Below, one piece after another: positions 1-8,881 of a DNA stretch of 38,032 bases. The notes beneath the pieces were generated by a model, which saw only the letters and a list, made by a program, of their open reading frames with translations, did no database searches and was not told the DNA's origin. This stretch comes from Klebsiella pneumoniae (GTDB lineage: Bacteria > Myxococcota_A > UBA796 > GCA-2862545). Every line of letters begins with the position of its first letter. Position 1 is the stretch's first letter. The position numbers and the translations under genes are program-made. Location: contig CAMASI010000039.1 of assembly GCA_945861065.1 (NCBI GenBank), positions 1 to 38,032 on the forward strand, in the 5' to 3' direction.

Positions 1-69
1 GCCGTTGGCGAGTACCAGGAAGTCCAAGGCGACGGCGTACACATCGAGCTTCTCATGGTCGAACGGCAT
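1..69 (-). CDS. Four-helix-bundle protein, N-terminal fragment (runs off left edge)
   Basis: Reading leftwards from an ATG at 69, the frame stays open to the window edge and encodes 23 residues beginning MPFDHEKLDVYAVALDFLVL. This opening (F-D-H-E-K-L-D-V-Y) is typical of the short four-helix-bundle proteins related to the 23S rRNA intervening-sequence protein, normally about 115-125 residues. The family has no settled biochemical role. Only the start is present, so completeness cannot be judged. A G-rich simple repeat lies immediately upstream of its start. The tail of a similar gene, on the same strand, lies at the right edge of the window. Confidence 0.55.
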   Translation of the reverse strand, partial: MPFDHEKLDVYAVALDFLVLANG

Positions 70-77
70 CGCTGCCT

Positions 78-119
78 CGGGTCGGGAGGGGGATCGGGAT
101 CGGGATCGGGTGCGGGCAG
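78..119. repeat. G-rich simple repeat (GGGATC-like units)
   Basis: A purine-rich tract with three consecutive copies of a six-base unit (GGGATC) inside a longer run of G clusters. It lies just 5' of the left-edge four-helix-bundle gene, where the sense strand reads C-rich. A related tract with the opposite strand bias lies 3' of the similar gene at the right edge. Confidence 0.7.
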
Positions 120-164
120 GAGTATCGCGGAGCGGCTTTCGATCATCGCGCCCATTCTAACCGA

Positions 165-686
165 CTATTTGTAGTTTCTGAGGCGAACCACCACGCGCAA
201 CTTGGGCAGGACCCTGAGGGTTCCAAGTAACGCGCTGAAAGGCGTTATTCCGAAATCCGGCTGATGAATCTCCGCGGTAATCACCAGGTCGCCCCCGTCC
301 GTGACGGCCGCTACGCCGACTTCTCGGGTTTTGCCGTGCAGCGTCAGTTCGCCGCTGGTCTCTAGGCCCTCGGCGGTCTCGTCGATCGCGTCAGAGCGAA
401 ACGTAATCCTGGGAAATCGGCGGCTATGCAGCACTTCGTTGGCAGTATTTCTCCGAATGGTTTCCCGATCGGACGTGGACAAACCCTCGGGGTGAGGCTC
501 TCCGGCGCGCAAGGCATGCACGACGTCGATGCTAGCGGCATCAAACCAGGCGTCCACGCCTTCAGCCAACGTGACCTCAAACCGAGTGACGGCCAAACAC
601 AAATCGTGTCCAACGCGGGCCAGCAAGCCATCCTTGAACGTGTAGATTTGGACGGAGGCGTTTGACGCGTCAAATTGACGTTTCAT
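165..686 (-). CDS. YceI-family lipid-binding-like protein
   Basis: The 173-residue product begins MKRQFDASNASVQIYTFKDG and has the family pattern of a lipocalin-like barrel: an early strand with S-x-V-x-I-Y-T, a central R-F-P-R-I-T-F-R-S segment (around residue 100), and G-E-L-T-L-H-G-K-T-R. YceI proteins bind isoprenoid or other amphipathic ligands in an extended barrel, often in the periplasm. No signal peptide is visible here, so this copy may be cytoplasmic. The ATG at 686 overlaps the TGA of the upstream gene (ATGA), which fixes the start and suggests translational coupling. It is the last gene of the long minus-strand run. Confidence 0.85.
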   Translation of the reverse strand: MKRQFDASNASVQIYTFKDGLLARVGHDLCLAVTRFEVTLAEGVDAWFDAASIDVVHALRAGEPHPEGLSTSDRETIRRNTANEVLHSRRFPRITFRSDAIDETAEGLETSGELTLHGKTREVGVAAVTDGGDLVITAEIHQPDFGITPFSALLGTLRVLPKLRVVVRLRNYK

Positions 687-1216
687 CGGTCGATCCGAAC
701 CGGAACGCTGAAATTGGATTCCCCGTCGGATTTGGCAAACTGTAGCGGTGCGAGGGCGTCGAGCAGGCATCGAAGGTCGACACCTTCGCCCTCAGCGTGA
801 ACGATCCGGTCCACACCGTCCATAGGCAACGTTGTCAGTTGGAGGGTGACGGATCGACGCTGGTCGTCCGCAACACAATCGGCCACGTCCGCCGCTTGCA
901 TCGCTGCTTGGATGGACGCGGAGTCGGTGGGCCACACGGGTGCGCTAGGATTCCGGGTGCGGTCGGGAATGGTTCGCTGCACCGGAGGCAGGTGGTGGTC
1001 CGGGGCATTGGGGTTGTCATAGGGGCCTGAGCTCACGCTCGAAGCGCGCGGTTGCCCCGGCGGCAACGTGGGCGCCACCGGCCCCTGCCCATCTGCGGCG
1101 GTGACCTGCCAGGCTTTCGGACGGAGGGAATCGCGAGAGGTGGGCGACCGCAGACGCCACAACCCGAGCGCGACGAGCACGCCACAGACGACAAGTGCCC
1201 AATGGGTCCGCGACAT
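683..1216 (-). CDS. Membrane-anchored hypothetical protein
   Basis: A 177-residue protein with an N-terminal hydrophobic segment at residues 6-20 (WALVVCGVLVALGLW) followed by R-L-R, consistent with a single membrane anchor. A Pro/Ser/Asn-rich linker covers roughly residues 30-95 and a soluble domain residues 96-177, with cysteines at C-V-A-D and R-C-L-L. I do not recognise the domain. It starts 9 bp after the lptD-like gene and ends by ATGA overlap with the YceI gene, so it is probably co-transcribed with both. An envelope role is likely from context only. Confidence 0.65.
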   Translation of the reverse strand: MSRTHWALVVCGVLVALGLWRLRSPTSRDSLRPKAWQVTAADGQGPVAPTLPPGQPRASSVSSGPYDNPNAPDHHLPPVQRTIPDRTRNPSAPVWPTDSASIQAAMQAADVADCVADDQRRSVTLQLTTLPMDGVDRIVHAEGEGVDLRCLLDALAPLQFAKSDGESNFSVPVRIDR

Positions 1217-1225
1217 GGCTTCGCC

Positions 1226-2974
1226 CTACCGCTTTGGACCCGCGACGTCGACGCGCACCGCCAGGGTGGGCAGGTTGCGGTCCACTTCCAACCGACCCTC
1301 CATCCCGAAAGCCGCACACCCGGTGGGGTGGCGCCACATCAGCGACGCGCTGCGGTGCACCCACACGAATTCGTCCACTTCCGCGCCCGCGCCCGCGCCC
1401 ACGGTGAGGTTTCTTAGCGGCCCCGGGAGGTCCACGAGCAGCGTGCCGCCGAGTTGGGAAAGCCCTTGCGTGGGCGCGGTCGCCCAGCCGACCTGCGGCC
1501 GGATCGGTCCTCGGGTTCGCGCCGCAGTGACGAGTACAAGACCCGGCGTGCCACCGACCTGCGTCGCCGCGGACCACCCCCCGCTGTCCACGTTGGCGCG
1601 CGCCGACCCGGACACGGGACCGTCCCCTACATCCATGGCGCCGGAGATCGCGCTCGAACCGTTGGTGCCTGTGCGCCGCCACGTCAGCAAAGGGCCGCTC
1701 CGCAGTGTCCACAGGCCGTCCTCCCACGCGCTTGACGCGTGCCACCCTGGTTCCAGCCGCTCGACGGCGCCACCAGCGGAACGCCATCCGGTGGCCACCG
1801 CAGCGACGTCCGTGATGGAGCGTCCGCGGGTGTCGTCTCGGAGTGCGGCGGCGTCTACGCGCGTGCGCGGAACAACGACGAGCGGTCCCGCCCGTGTGGC
1901 GCGCGAAACGTCCACGAAGCCAGCGCCCAATGGCGTCGGGGCTCCCACCTGCCAGGGGTCGATTCCTGTGGCGTTGGCCGCGGCCACTCCCTGGCCTCGA
2001 ACCACGAACCCTCCTGGCAATTCGTCGGTGGGGGCGTCCCAAGACAAGACAGCCAGTTGCTGCGTTGTGACCGCTGGGGCGGTGAAGACGTCGCTGCCTA
2101 GGGACCAGCCGTGGCTGCCCGCGGCGGCCCGAAGCTCGGACCAGGGGGTGCTGCGCGTGAGGTAATCGGTGCCCCAATCCGCCAGCCAATCCGGGTCCGA
2201 GGGCAGAGAACCGTCCACGGCTGCGTAGCCTACGGAATCTGCGACGGAGGCGCTGGCGCCGGCGATGCCCCGAAGGCGAGACGCGCTTGTGTCCCACGCC
2301 AGGGTGCCCGAGGCTGTGCCAGTCGAGTTCGGAACGGCCCATCGGCTGAACAGGGTTCCTGCGGCGCCCCGCTCTGTTCGCAGCTCAGGGGTGGCAACCA
2401 GGTCGACGTCGGGTCCGACGGCGAAGAAGAGGGGCGCCGCGACACGAGCGCCGTCGTCGCTGAAGCCGACCTCCGGGAATCGCGGCCCGGAGTGTCGCCC
2501 GAGGGTGATCCGGCCTCCTGGGAGGGGAAGCACGGGCACGTCAAAGACCCGCAGCAGCGCTTTTCGGAAACTGAGGTGACCCTCTCCGTCAAGGGCGAGG
2601 GCTGCGGCCCGAACCGACCACGGATCCGGTCCGTCGCAGGCGCACGGAAACACCTCTACGTGCGTTCCGGACAGGGCGTCGTCGCGCACTGTGAGCACAT
2701 CTGCGACGATGACCACCCCATCGTTGCGTTCGAAGCGAGCATCCTGGGCTGAGAACCCAGGATCTCCCGCGTGAAACTCAATTTGGGTCGCGGAGATGGA
2801 ACCAGCCGGGCTTACCGCAACCACGTGGGTCAGGGTGATGGAATCACCTGCCATCCGTGCCGCGTCGGCGGTCAGTTCAAAGCCGGCGGCGACCGTTCGA
2901 ACATGGCCCGTTGCAACCGCAACGCCGCCGACCCACTCGATTCGATCGGCTTGAAGTACGATTTCGGGGTTCAC
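1226..2974 (-). CDS. lptD: LptD/OstA-like outer-membrane LPS assembly protein
   Basis: The 582-residue product opens with an OstA-type beta-jellyroll (residues 1-110; I-V-L-Q-A-D-R-I-E-W then G-H-V-R-T). Next come a Cys-containing segment (F-P-C-A-C near residue 110) and the characteristic P-V-L-P-L-P-G-G, R-H-S-G-P-R-F-P-E-V-G-F and T-P-E-L-R-T-E-R-G motifs around 145-205, then a beta-barrel. LptD inserts lipopolysaccharide into the outer leaflet. Typical proteins are 700-900 residues, so this is a short version. The GTG start overlaps the VWA gene's TGA. Oddly, no signal peptide precedes the jellyroll, and no in-frame upstream extension supplies one. It could be a divergent paralogue rather than the essential LptD. 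Confidence 0.75.
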   Translation of the reverse strand: MNPEIVLQADRIEWVGGVAVATGHVRTVAAGFELTADAARMAGDSITLTHVVAVSPAGSISATQIEFHAGDPGFSAQDARFERNDGVVIVADVLTVRDDALSGTHVEVFPCACDGPDPWSVRAAALALDGEGHLSFRKALLRVFDVPVLPLPGGRITLGRHSGPRFPEVGFSDDGARVAAPLFFAVGPDVDLVATPELRTERGAAGTLFSRWAVPNSTGTASGTLAWDTSASRLRGIAGASASVADSVGYAAVDGSLPSDPDWLADWGTDYLTRSTPWSELRAAAGSHGWSLGSDVFTAPAVTTQQLAVLSWDAPTDELPGGFVVRGQGVAAANATGIDPWQVGAPTPLGAGFVDVSRATRAGPLVVVPRTRVDAAALRDDTRGRSITDVAAVATGWRSAGGAVERLEPGWHASSAWEDGLWTLRSGPLLTWRRTGTNGSSAISGAMDVGDGPVSGSARANVDSGGWSAATQVGGTPGLVLVTAARTRGPIRPQVGWATAPTQGLSQLGGTLLVDLPGPLRNLTVGAGAGAEVDEFVWVHRSASLMWRHPTGCAAFGMEGRLEVDRNLPTLAVRVDVAGPKR

Positions 2975-4362
2975 GGCCCTGAGGCGACTGTCGCGGCGAG
3001 TCGGACGAGCGCGGAAAGCCGGTCATCTCCGGGCTGGCCGGGCCGTGAGGCGGCCTCCGCTAGGAGAAGTAGGTCTTCCCAACTGTGACCGCGTGGTGGG
3101 CCGTCTACAATCGTATTGGCCGCAAGCCCGATGGCAGCGGCGAAACGCATGTCGGCGGACGCGTCTGCATACACGTTGGGCAGGGCCTCAACGGTGATTT
3201 CCGCTGAGCCCTGCTTGGTCCACTCGCCCGGGATCGGGCTGTCTGCCGTCCAAGTCATCTGCATGACGCTGCCTTCCGTCACCGGACGGAGGGCTACCTC
3301 CCACAACGACGTCCGGACGAAACCGGAAAGCACATGGTCTACGTCGAGGCGGTCTCGTTCTTCTTGGACGAGCCGCGCCCAGGCTACCGTCTCCGGATTG
3401 AAATGAACGGCGACGTCCAAGTGGCGGGCGACACTGTTGTGAGGGACAATGAGGTCCCACAGCGCGCCCTCGACCTCGTCTTTGGACCACCCATAGGTGA
3501 CACGACCCAGGCCGGCGTGGGCGAGTTCCTCGATCCCTGCCACGGGTCCCGCGGTGCCCACAGACACGGCGCTGACCGACACGTTGTCCTTGCGGATGAT
3601 GTCGGTCGTGGTGGCGATGGGATCGACGGCGATCAGGGCGTTGGTATCCGTCACCACGACGATCCGATTGTCTGTGCAACTGCGGCGCATCAACTTCGAC
3701 AGGTCCACCGCATCTTTCGCGCCGCCCAGGAACCACCCTGAGGACGTCGCGAGCGAGTCCAGCACCGTCTGAATGGCGCTGGGGTTTCGTACGGCCGTAG
3801 GGTTGAGCAAGATGCCCGTGGCGCCGGAGTACCGGGCAATGCTCAGGGTCGTGTCGCGGGGAAGTCGTTTCACCAACGCGCCGATGGCCTCGCGCACGAT
3901 GTCGAATCTCGACGTCGCGGGGTACAGCCCGCGTTCGTCGCGTTCAGCGCCCGCAAGCGCGGGAAATGACCGGCTTGGAGAGGTCAGCATCGATGGGGAG
4001 ACGTCGAGTAGGAGCACGACGTTGCCGAGGTCCTCGGGCATAGGCGCCGTTTCGGCGCGAACGGACAAACGCACAAAGGCGTGGCCTGCCAGCCAGGGGT
4101 GTGGCGTGGCCTCAAGGCTGACGATCAGCGGATCGGGCTGTTGATCCACGTCGAATGCGAAGGCGTCCATCCAGTCGCCGGCCAGTACGTTGCTCGGCAT
4201 CCGGTCCGAAGCGAGGGCCGCCCGGGCCTGATCGAAACTATTGATGTCGACCGGAGGCGCCCAACTGGCCACCGCGGCAGCGACCTCCGACCGCGTGCGC
4301 CGAGCTTCGACGCAGACTTCGGCGGAAGTGGAATCGACGTCATCGACGATGGGAATAGCCAC
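2971..4362 (-). CDS. VWA-domain protein (YfbK-like)
   Basis: This 463-residue protein resembles the YfbK family. A family N-terminal segment (V-D-I-N-S-F-D-Q-A-R with R-M-P-S-N near residues 38-60) is followed by a von Willebrand factor A domain from about residue 110. The MIDAS metal site is D-V-S-P-S-M, with a later Thr/Asp loop at V-V-V-T-D-T-N. A C-terminal DUF3520-like region ends in E-D-L-L-L-L-A-E-A-A. Family members are normally lipoproteins with a leader and linker before the conserved segment. Here the GTG start at 4362 is preceded in frame by a stop at 4411-4413, so the leader is missing from this frame. It overlaps lptD by GTGA. Confidence 0.8.
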   Translation of the reverse strand: MAIPIVDDVDSTSAEVCVEARRTRSEVAAAVASWAPPVDINSFDQARAALASDRMPSNVLAGDWMDAFAFDVDQQPDPLIVSLEATPHPWLAGHAFVRLSVRAETAPMPEDLGNVVLLLDVSPSMLTSPSRSFPALAGAERDERGLYPATSRFDIVREAIGALVKRLPRDTTLSIARYSGATGILLNPTAVRNPSAIQTVLDSLATSSGWFLGGAKDAVDLSKLMRRSCTDNRIVVVTDTNALIAVDPIATTTDIIRKDNVSVSAVSVGTAGPVAGIEELAHAGLGRVTYGWSKDEVEGALWDLIVPHNSVARHLDVAVHFNPETVAWARLVQEERDRLDVDHVLSGFVRTSLWEVALRPVTEGSVMQMTWTADSPIPGEWTKQGSAEITVEALPNVYADASADMRFAAAIGLAANTIVDGPPRGHSWEDLLLLAEAASRPGQPGDDRLSALVRLAATVASGP

Positions 4363-4691
4363 GGGGGCCTTACAACCCGGTCGCCCGGGCAGCGCACGCC
4401 CGACGGGCAGCTACCACGTGTCCAATGGGTACCAGCGCGCCGCGGCGGCACCGAGTTGGTCCTTCCCGCCGTTGTCGCACACGACTTCGCCCTCCCAGAT
4501 CATCTCGGAAGTCAGCGCGTCCTAGCGGACCTTCGGTCCTGTCCGTCACCGCCGAGTCAGCGGCGTCGGAGGTGGGACCTGGACCGAGTGTCTCCGAGGT
4601 CGCGTTTGGACCCGGCCCGCCGTCGCAGGCCGCGGTTGCGGCGAGCAGGTACTGACTTGCCCGGAGAACCCGCCGATAGTTTCGGCGCCTC
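4363..4691 (-). pseudogene. Gene-free stretch with a frame-broken lipoprotein-leader-like segment
   Basis: This 329-bp gap separates yraN from the VWA gene. Reading leftwards, one frame encodes Y-L-L-A-A-T-A-A-C-D-G-G-P-G-P-N, a convincing lipobox and linker, around 4655-4610, but with no ATG/GTG/TTG start. It stays open to a stop at 4370-4372 with increasingly Arg-rich, non-protein-like composition. The VWA frame itself has stops at 4522-4524 and 4411-4413, enclosing a 30-residue peptide starting MIWEGEVVCDNGG. YfbK-type proteins normally begin with a lipoprotein leader at about this distance. The gap may therefore hold the decayed, frameshifted or mis-sequenced 5' end of the VWA gene. A chance match is possible. 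Confidence 0.35.
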
Positions 4692-5063
4692 TCAGCTGGT
4701 GGCGTCGAACGCGTCATCCACCCACTGGATAACGAATCCGCCTGCGTCTGGGTGAACCAGGGCCACCAGGAAGCCCATATCAGACCATTCCGGGGTCTGA
4801 TCGGCCAGCCACGCTTCCGCGGCGTGGACCAGGCGGCGCACCTTGTCATCGTCCACAGCGTCGAGTCCGTCGTCAGCGCCGTCGCCGCGCGACTTCACTT
4901 CGACGAAACGTAGCGCGTCGCCGCGCGAGGCGATGACATCCAACTCGTGTCCGCCGCCGTGCCAGTTTGTGGCAAGCACGGACCAGCCGTCGACACGCAG
5001 CGCTTGCACAACGGCGTCTTCCGCGTCCCGACCGAGAGCGACCGCAGCCAGACGGTCGCGCAC
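4692..5063 (-). CDS. yraN: YraN family (UPF0102) endonuclease-like protein
   Basis: A 123-residue protein with the YraN signature: E-D-A-V-V-Q-A-L-R-V-D-G-W-S-V-L-A-T-N-W near residues 15-34, then G-G-G-H-E-L-D-V-I-A-S-R-G-D and F-V-E-V-K-S-R. The E-L-D...E-V-K residues form a restriction-endonuclease-like (PD-(D/E)xK) active site, and the acidic and lysine residues are all present. The cellular role is not settled in the family. GTG start at 5063, 5 bp after the rplS stop. yraN following the trmD-rplS block is a common arrangement. Confidence 0.9.
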   Translation of the reverse strand: MRDRLAAVALGRDAEDAVVQALRVDGWSVLATNWHGGGHELDVIASRGDALRFVEVKSRGDGADDGLDAVDDDKVRRLVHAAEAWLADQTPEWSDMGFLVALVHPDAGGFVIQWVDDAFDATS

Positions 5064-5068
5064 AGTGG

Positions 5069-5431
5069 TTACTTGCGCGCGTCCCGCATTGGCCGGAGAC
5101 GGGCGGCTTTGCCCTTCAGGCGGCGCAGGTAGTACAAGCGCGCGCGGCGCACCTTGTAGCGAGTGACGACTTCGATCTTCGAAATATTGGGCGAAGACGC
5201 TGGGAAGATACGCTCAACGCCCACGCCGGAGGACATCTTGCGCACGGTCAACGTGCTGCCCGGTCCGGCCTTGTGGATGCAGATGACGGTCCCTTCATAG
5301 ATCTGAATGCGTGTTTTGTCGCCTTCGAGAATGCGAACGTGGACGCGGACCGTGTCTCCCGCGCGAACATCGACATCGGGACGCTCGCGCGCCGCGATCA
5401 ACTCGCTCTCGATCGTCTGCAGTAGGTTCAT
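5069..5431 (-). CDS. rplS: 50S ribosomal protein L19
   Basis: The 120-residue product starting [10 protein letters not shown] matches bacterial L19 in length and sequence. It has [15 protein letters not shown], then [18 protein letters not shown] and [18 protein letters not shown]19 sits at the 30S-50S interface of the ribosome. The ATG at 5431 is chosen because the conserved N-terminus begins there; the open frame continues upstream into trmD without homology. The gap to trmD is 58 bp. Confidence 0.97.
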   Translation of the reverse strand: MNLLQTIESELIAARERPDVDVRAGDTVRVHVRILEGDKTRIQIYEGTVICIHKAGPGSTLTVRKMSSGVGVERIFPASSPNISKIEVVTRYKVRRARLYYLRRLKGKAARLRPMRDARK

Positions 5432-5489
5432 GACATTTCCGGTGTCGCCCGAAGCCAGTTTCGGCACCGCTCGGACGGGGCCCGCCTGC

Positions 5490-6191
5490 CTATTCGGACG
5501 GGTCCGGCCCGTCAACGCGCGCCGACCACAGGTCGGGTCGGCGCTGCCGCGTTCGATGTTCCGATTCTTGGGACCGCCACCGGGCAACCTTGTCGTGGTG
5601 TCCAGAAACCAGCACGTCCGGTACAGCAAGCCCGTTCCATAACGCGGGTCGTGTGTACTGCGGGTACTCCAACAACCCGTGCGAAAACGACTCTTCGGTG
5701 GGGGAGGCATCGTTCCCGAGCACGCCGGGGACGAGGCGCGCCACTGCATCTACGATGGCCATTGCCGCGATCTCGCCGCCCGTAAGCACGAAGTCACCGA
5801 TCGAGACCTCCTCGTCCACGACGGAGGCGATTCGTTCGTCGACACCTTCGTAGTGGCCACAGAGCAGGACAAGATGGGGCAAGGCGGCGTATTCACGGGC
5901 GAGCGCCTGATCGAAACGTCGTCCCGCGGCCGTCAACCACAACACGCGAGCGTCGGGTCGGCGCACTGCGTGGATGGCGGCAGCAGCTACGTCTACGCGC
6001 ATGACGAGGCCCGGGCCGCCGCCGTACGGGGCGTCGTCTACGGTTCGGTGGCGTCCCAGCCCGTGCGCTCGAATGTCGTGAATACCGACCTCAATCGCGC
6101 CCGCCGCGATGCCCCGACCGAGCATGGAGGTGGTGAGGGGCGCCCGCACCATGTCCGGAAACAGGGTGAGCACGTCGAAACGAAGGCTCAT
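5490..6191 (-). CDS. trmD: tRNA (guanine-N1)-methyltransferase
   Basis: TrmD methylates G37 of tRNAs reading CNN codons, using S-adenosylmethionine. The 233-residue protein has the family hallmarks: [34 protein letters not shown], then [11 protein letters not shown], which forms the trefoil-knot cofactor pocket, and E-Y-P-Q-Y-T-R-P near the C-terminus. Length is normal. Its ATG overlaps the rimM stop (ATGA), the usual coupling in this operon. Confidence 0.97.
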   Translation of the reverse strand: MSLRFDVLTLFPDMVRAPLTTSMLGRGIAAGAIEVGIHDIRAHGLGRHRTVDDAPYGGGPGLVMRVDVAAAAIHAVRRPDARVLWLTAAGRRFDQALAREYAALPHLVLLCGHYEGVDERIASVVDEEVSIGDFVLTGGEIAAMAIVDAVARLVPGVLGNDASPTEESFSHGLLEYPQYTRPALWNGLAVPDVLVSGHHDKVARWRSQESEHRTRQRRPDLWSARVDGPDPSE

Positions 6192-6772
6192 TCTGCGTTC
6201 CAGGTGGTGAGCACGACTCCCGTGGCATCGATGGAAACCACCGATTCTGCCGTACAGGGGATAAACTCCGTGTCGCCGCCGCTGCGGATTTCCAACAAGG
6301 TGACGGGGCCGCTGTCGTGCACGTCCACCAGGTGGCCGACGATGAGATCCCCTACGCGGACCGGCTTGCCAACCACGTCGCGCACGTAGAACTCATCCGG
6401 CTCGAGCGCCGGTAAGGCGGAAGCCTCGATTTCGATGTCGATCCCGATCCACGTCAGTGCCTGCGTCCGGTCGCGCAACCCGTTGATGCGCCCGATCACG
6501 CGCCCACCGGGTCCGGGCCGGACCTTGAGCACGGCGGTCTTCGTGGAGCCGTCGGGGGAACGCAGGGTCGCCTCGCGTTCGCGGTTGAACAGCGTCGACG
6601 TGCGGTTGTGCACATGCACCCGAACCTCACCGGCTGTGCCGAAGACGCCGACGATCTTGCCCCAGACAATCACGTCCTGGACTTGTGCCGGAGCAACTGA
6701 GGGAGCGAGTTCGGGATCAGCAGGCGTGAGCGCTGACCTCACCTCGCTGTCATTCCGAGGGGCCACTGCCAA
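6188..6772 (-). CDS. rimM: Ribosome maturation factor RimM
   Basis: RimM assists assembly of the 30S head by binding S19. The 194-residue product has the N-terminal RimM barrel (V-W-G-K-I-V-G-V-F-G-T-A-G-E-V-R-V) from about residue 34, the link region G-R-V-I-G-R-I-N-G-L-R-D-R, and the PRC-barrel end (E-F-Y-V-R-D-V-V-G and E-F-I-P-C). The first 30 residues are unconserved. The longest start is TTG at 6772, overlapping khpA by 23 bp, with GTG at 6766 as an alternative, so the exact start is uncertain. Confidence 0.95.
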   Translation of the reverse strand: MAVAPRNDSEVRSALTPADPELAPSVAPAQVQDVIVWGKIVGVFGTAGEVRVHVHNRTSTLFNREREATLRSPDGSTKTAVLKVRPGPGGRVIGRINGLRDRTQALTWIGIDIEIEASALPALEPDEFYVRDVVGKPVRVGDLIVGHLVDVHDSGPVTLLEIRSGGDTEFIPCTAESVVSIDATGVVLTTWNAE

Positions 6773-6989
6773 TCAGTTCGACGGTGGTCTTGCGCTCACC
6801 TGCGGCGGCAGAAACGACGGTCCGGATGGCGCGAAGCGTACGTCCGCGTTCGCCATCGACCGCTGCGACGTCATCCGGGTGGACGCGCAACTCTAGAATC
6901 GTGACCTCCTCCGCTTCCACGGGGGTGATCGTGACGTCGTCGGGGTGAGCGACGATCGAGCGGACGACGTGTAGAACGAGCTCGGGCAT
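6750..6989 (-). CDS. khpA: KH-domain RNA-binding protein
   Basis: A 79-residue single KH-domain protein of the KhpA type found between rpsP and rimM in many bacteria. It carries the GxxG RNA-binding loop as D-G-E-R-G-R-T-L-R-A-I-R-T-V-V near residues 45-59, and the opening L-H-V-V-R-S-I-V-A-H-P-D-D-V is typical. KhpA partners KhpB in RNA binding in Firmicutes; its role in this lineage is inferred only. Start and rpsP stop overlap by one base (TGATG). Confidence 0.93.
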   Translation of the reverse strand: MPELVLHVVRSIVAHPDDVTITPVEAEEVTILELRVHPDDVAAVDGERGRTLRAIRTVVSAAAGERKTTVELIGSGPSE

Positions 6990-7243
6990 CAGGCGCTCGC
7001 CTGGACTTCAGTTCGAGCCTTCTTGATCAAGCGGGCCACCGTGTCGGAAGGCTGTGCGCCTTGGGACAACCAGTGATCCACACGCTCGATGTCCAGCTTG
7101 ATACTGGACGGATGCGTCTTGGGATCGTACCAACCCAGGATTTCGATGAATGAACCGTCCCGTGGCGAGCGCTTGTCAGCGGCGATCACACGGTAAAATG
7201 GGCGCTTCTTGGCGCCGATGCGAGTCAGACGAATACGGACCAT
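6989..7243 (-). CDS. rpsP: 30S ribosomal protein S16
   Basis: An 84-residue protein with the full S16 pattern: [33 protein letters not shown] and [12 protein letters not shown]. It is the first gene of the ribosomal/tRNA-modification block. An AAGGA-type ribosome-binding site lies about 10 bases before the ATG. The gap to the carboxylase gene upstream is only 66 bp with no clear terminator, so readthrough from that gene is likely. The ffh gene often found before rpsP is absent here. Confidence 0.97.
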   Translation of the reverse strand: MVRIRLTRIGAKKRPFYRVIAADKRSPRDGSFIEILGWYDPKTHPSSIKLDIERVDHWLSQGAQPSDTVARLIKKARTEVQASA

Positions 7244-7309
7244 CTCGGTGGTTCCTTGCTGCGAGCGCCGCGGTTAGCCGCCGAGGCCGGGGGAGTCAAG
7301 GTCCGGGGG

Positions 7310-8860
7310 TCACAGTGGGATGTTGCCGTGTTTGCGCGGCGGATTGCGATCTCGTTTTCCTTCCAAGGCGTCGAAGGCGGCGATGAGGTGCCGACGGGTC
7401 TCTTCTGGCCGGATGACGGCGTCCACGAAGCCCAGTTCTGCGGCCCGGTAAGGGTTCGCGAAGTGCTTGCGGTATTCCGCCACCAATTCGGCGCGTCGGG
7501 CGACTGGATCGGCTGCAGCGAGCAGCTCGCGTCGGTACACAATGTTGACGGCGCCTTCCGGCCCCATGACGGCGATCTCTGCGGTGGGCCACGCGAGGTT
7601 GAGGTCCGCGCGGATATGCTTGCTGTTCATGACGTCGTAGGCACCCCCGTAGGCCTTGCGCGTAATGACTGTGACCTTTGGGACGGTCGCTTCGGCGAAG
7701 GCGTACAGCAGCTTTGCGCCGTGGCGGATGATGCCGCCGTACTCTTGTGCGGTTCCGGGAAGGAAACCGGGCACGTCCACGAGCACAAGCAGCGGGATGT
7801 TGAACGCGTCGCAGAATCGCACGAAACGGGCGGCTTTTGTGCTGCTGGCCACGTCCAGGCAGCCGGCCAATGCTGCCGGTTGATTGGCGACGACGCCGAC
7901 GGACCGGCCTCCGAGGCGTGTGAAGCCGATGACGACGTTCGGCGCGTGGTCGGGCTGGACCTCCAAGAAACGACTCTCGTCGGCGACGGCCGTCACGACC
8001 GCGCGAATGTCGTAGGGTTTGTTGGGGTTGGTGGGCACCAGTTCGACGAGCTCGTGCACGATGCGGTCGTTCGGATCGGTGGTCGGCCGATGGGGTGCCG
8101 TCTCCTGGTTGTTCTGAGGAATGTAGGACAACAACGCCCGTAGAAGCGCCATCAGGGCACGCTCATTCGGTGCCTTGAAGTGCGCGACACCGGAGATGCG
8201 GGTGTGGGTGTCGGCGCCCCCCAACTCCTCCTGCGTCACAATCTCGTGGGTGACGGTGCGGATGACATCTGGCCCGGTCACGAACATGAACGAGCTGCCA
8301 TCGACCATGGCGATGAAGTCTGTGATCGCGGGCGAGTACACTGCGCCGCCTGCGCATGCGCCGAGGATCGCGCTGATCTGTGGCACCACGCCGGAGGCGA
8401 GCGTATTCTTCAGGAAGATGTCGGCGTAGCCGCCGAGGCTTGCGACCCCCTCTTGAATGCGGGCGCCGCCAGAGTCATTGAGCCCGAGGACGGGCGCGCC
8501 GTTGCGAAGGGCGAGGTCCATGATCTTGCAAATCTTCTTGGCATGGGCACTCGACAGGCTGCCGCCGAACACCGTGGCATCCTGGGCGAACAGGTAGACG
8601 AGGCGGCCGTCCACCCGGGCGAATCCGGTGATGACACCGTCGCCAAGGACTTTGTGCGAGGCCATTCCGAAGTCGGAGCATTGGTGTGTGACGAACGCGT
8701 CGAGTTCGGTGAACGAGCCGGCGTCCACCAACTCTTCGATGCGCTCGCGCGCGGTCATCCGACCCTTCGCCCGGTGTTTGGCGTTGCGTTCCGTACCGCC
8801 ACCGCCGCGCGACTCTGCTTCGAGGCGGGTCAGCTCAGCCAGCAGCTCTGCGCGTTCCAT
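7310..8860 (-). CDS. pccB: Acyl-CoA (propionyl-CoA-type) carboxylase beta subunit
   Basis: A 516-residue carboxyltransferase subunit. It transfers the carboxyl group from biotin to an acyl-CoA, most likely propionyl-CoA. Hallmarks include [12 protein letters not shown] near residue 30, [22 protein letters not shown], the first oxyanion-hole region [31 protein letters not shown] and the diagnostic tail R-K-H-G-N-I-P-L shared by PccB/MmdA proteins. The biotin-carboxylase alpha subunit is not in the window. The ATG is 21 bp from the TPR lipoprotein stop. Methylmalonyl-CoA decarboxylase alpha is a close alternative. Confidence 0.92.
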   Translation of the reverse strand: MERAELLAELTRLEAESRGGGGTERNAKHRAKGRMTARERIEELVDAGSFTELDAFVTHQCSDFGMASHKVLGDGVITGFARVDGRLVYLFAQDATVFGGSLSSAHAKKICKIMDLALRNGAPVLGLNDSGGARIQEGVASLGGYADIFLKNTLASGVVPQISAILGACAGGAVYSPAITDFIAMVDGSSFMFVTGPDVIRTVTHEIVTQEELGGADTHTRISGVAHFKAPNERALMALLRALLSYIPQNNQETAPHRPTTDPNDRIVHELVELVPTNPNKPYDIRAVVTAVADESRFLEVQPDHAPNVVIGFTRLGGRSVGVVANQPAALAGCLDVASSTKAARFVRFCDAFNIPLLVLVDVPGFLPGTAQEYGGIIRHGAKLLYAFAEATVPKVTVITRKAYGGAYDVMNSKHIRADLNLAWPTAEIAVMGPEGAVNIVYRRELLAAADPVARRAELVAEYRKHFANPYRAAELGFVDAVIRPEETRRHLIAAFDALEGKRDRNPPRKHGNIPL

Positions 8861-8881
8861 GAGTTCTCCGGGGCCGCGCGA

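Noticed and set aside
1017..2342. Long minus-strand open frame (441 codons) within the lptD-like gene
   Set aside because: Arg/Gly/His-rich composition typical of an out-of-frame read of GC-rich DNA; the overlapping frame has clear LptD motifs.
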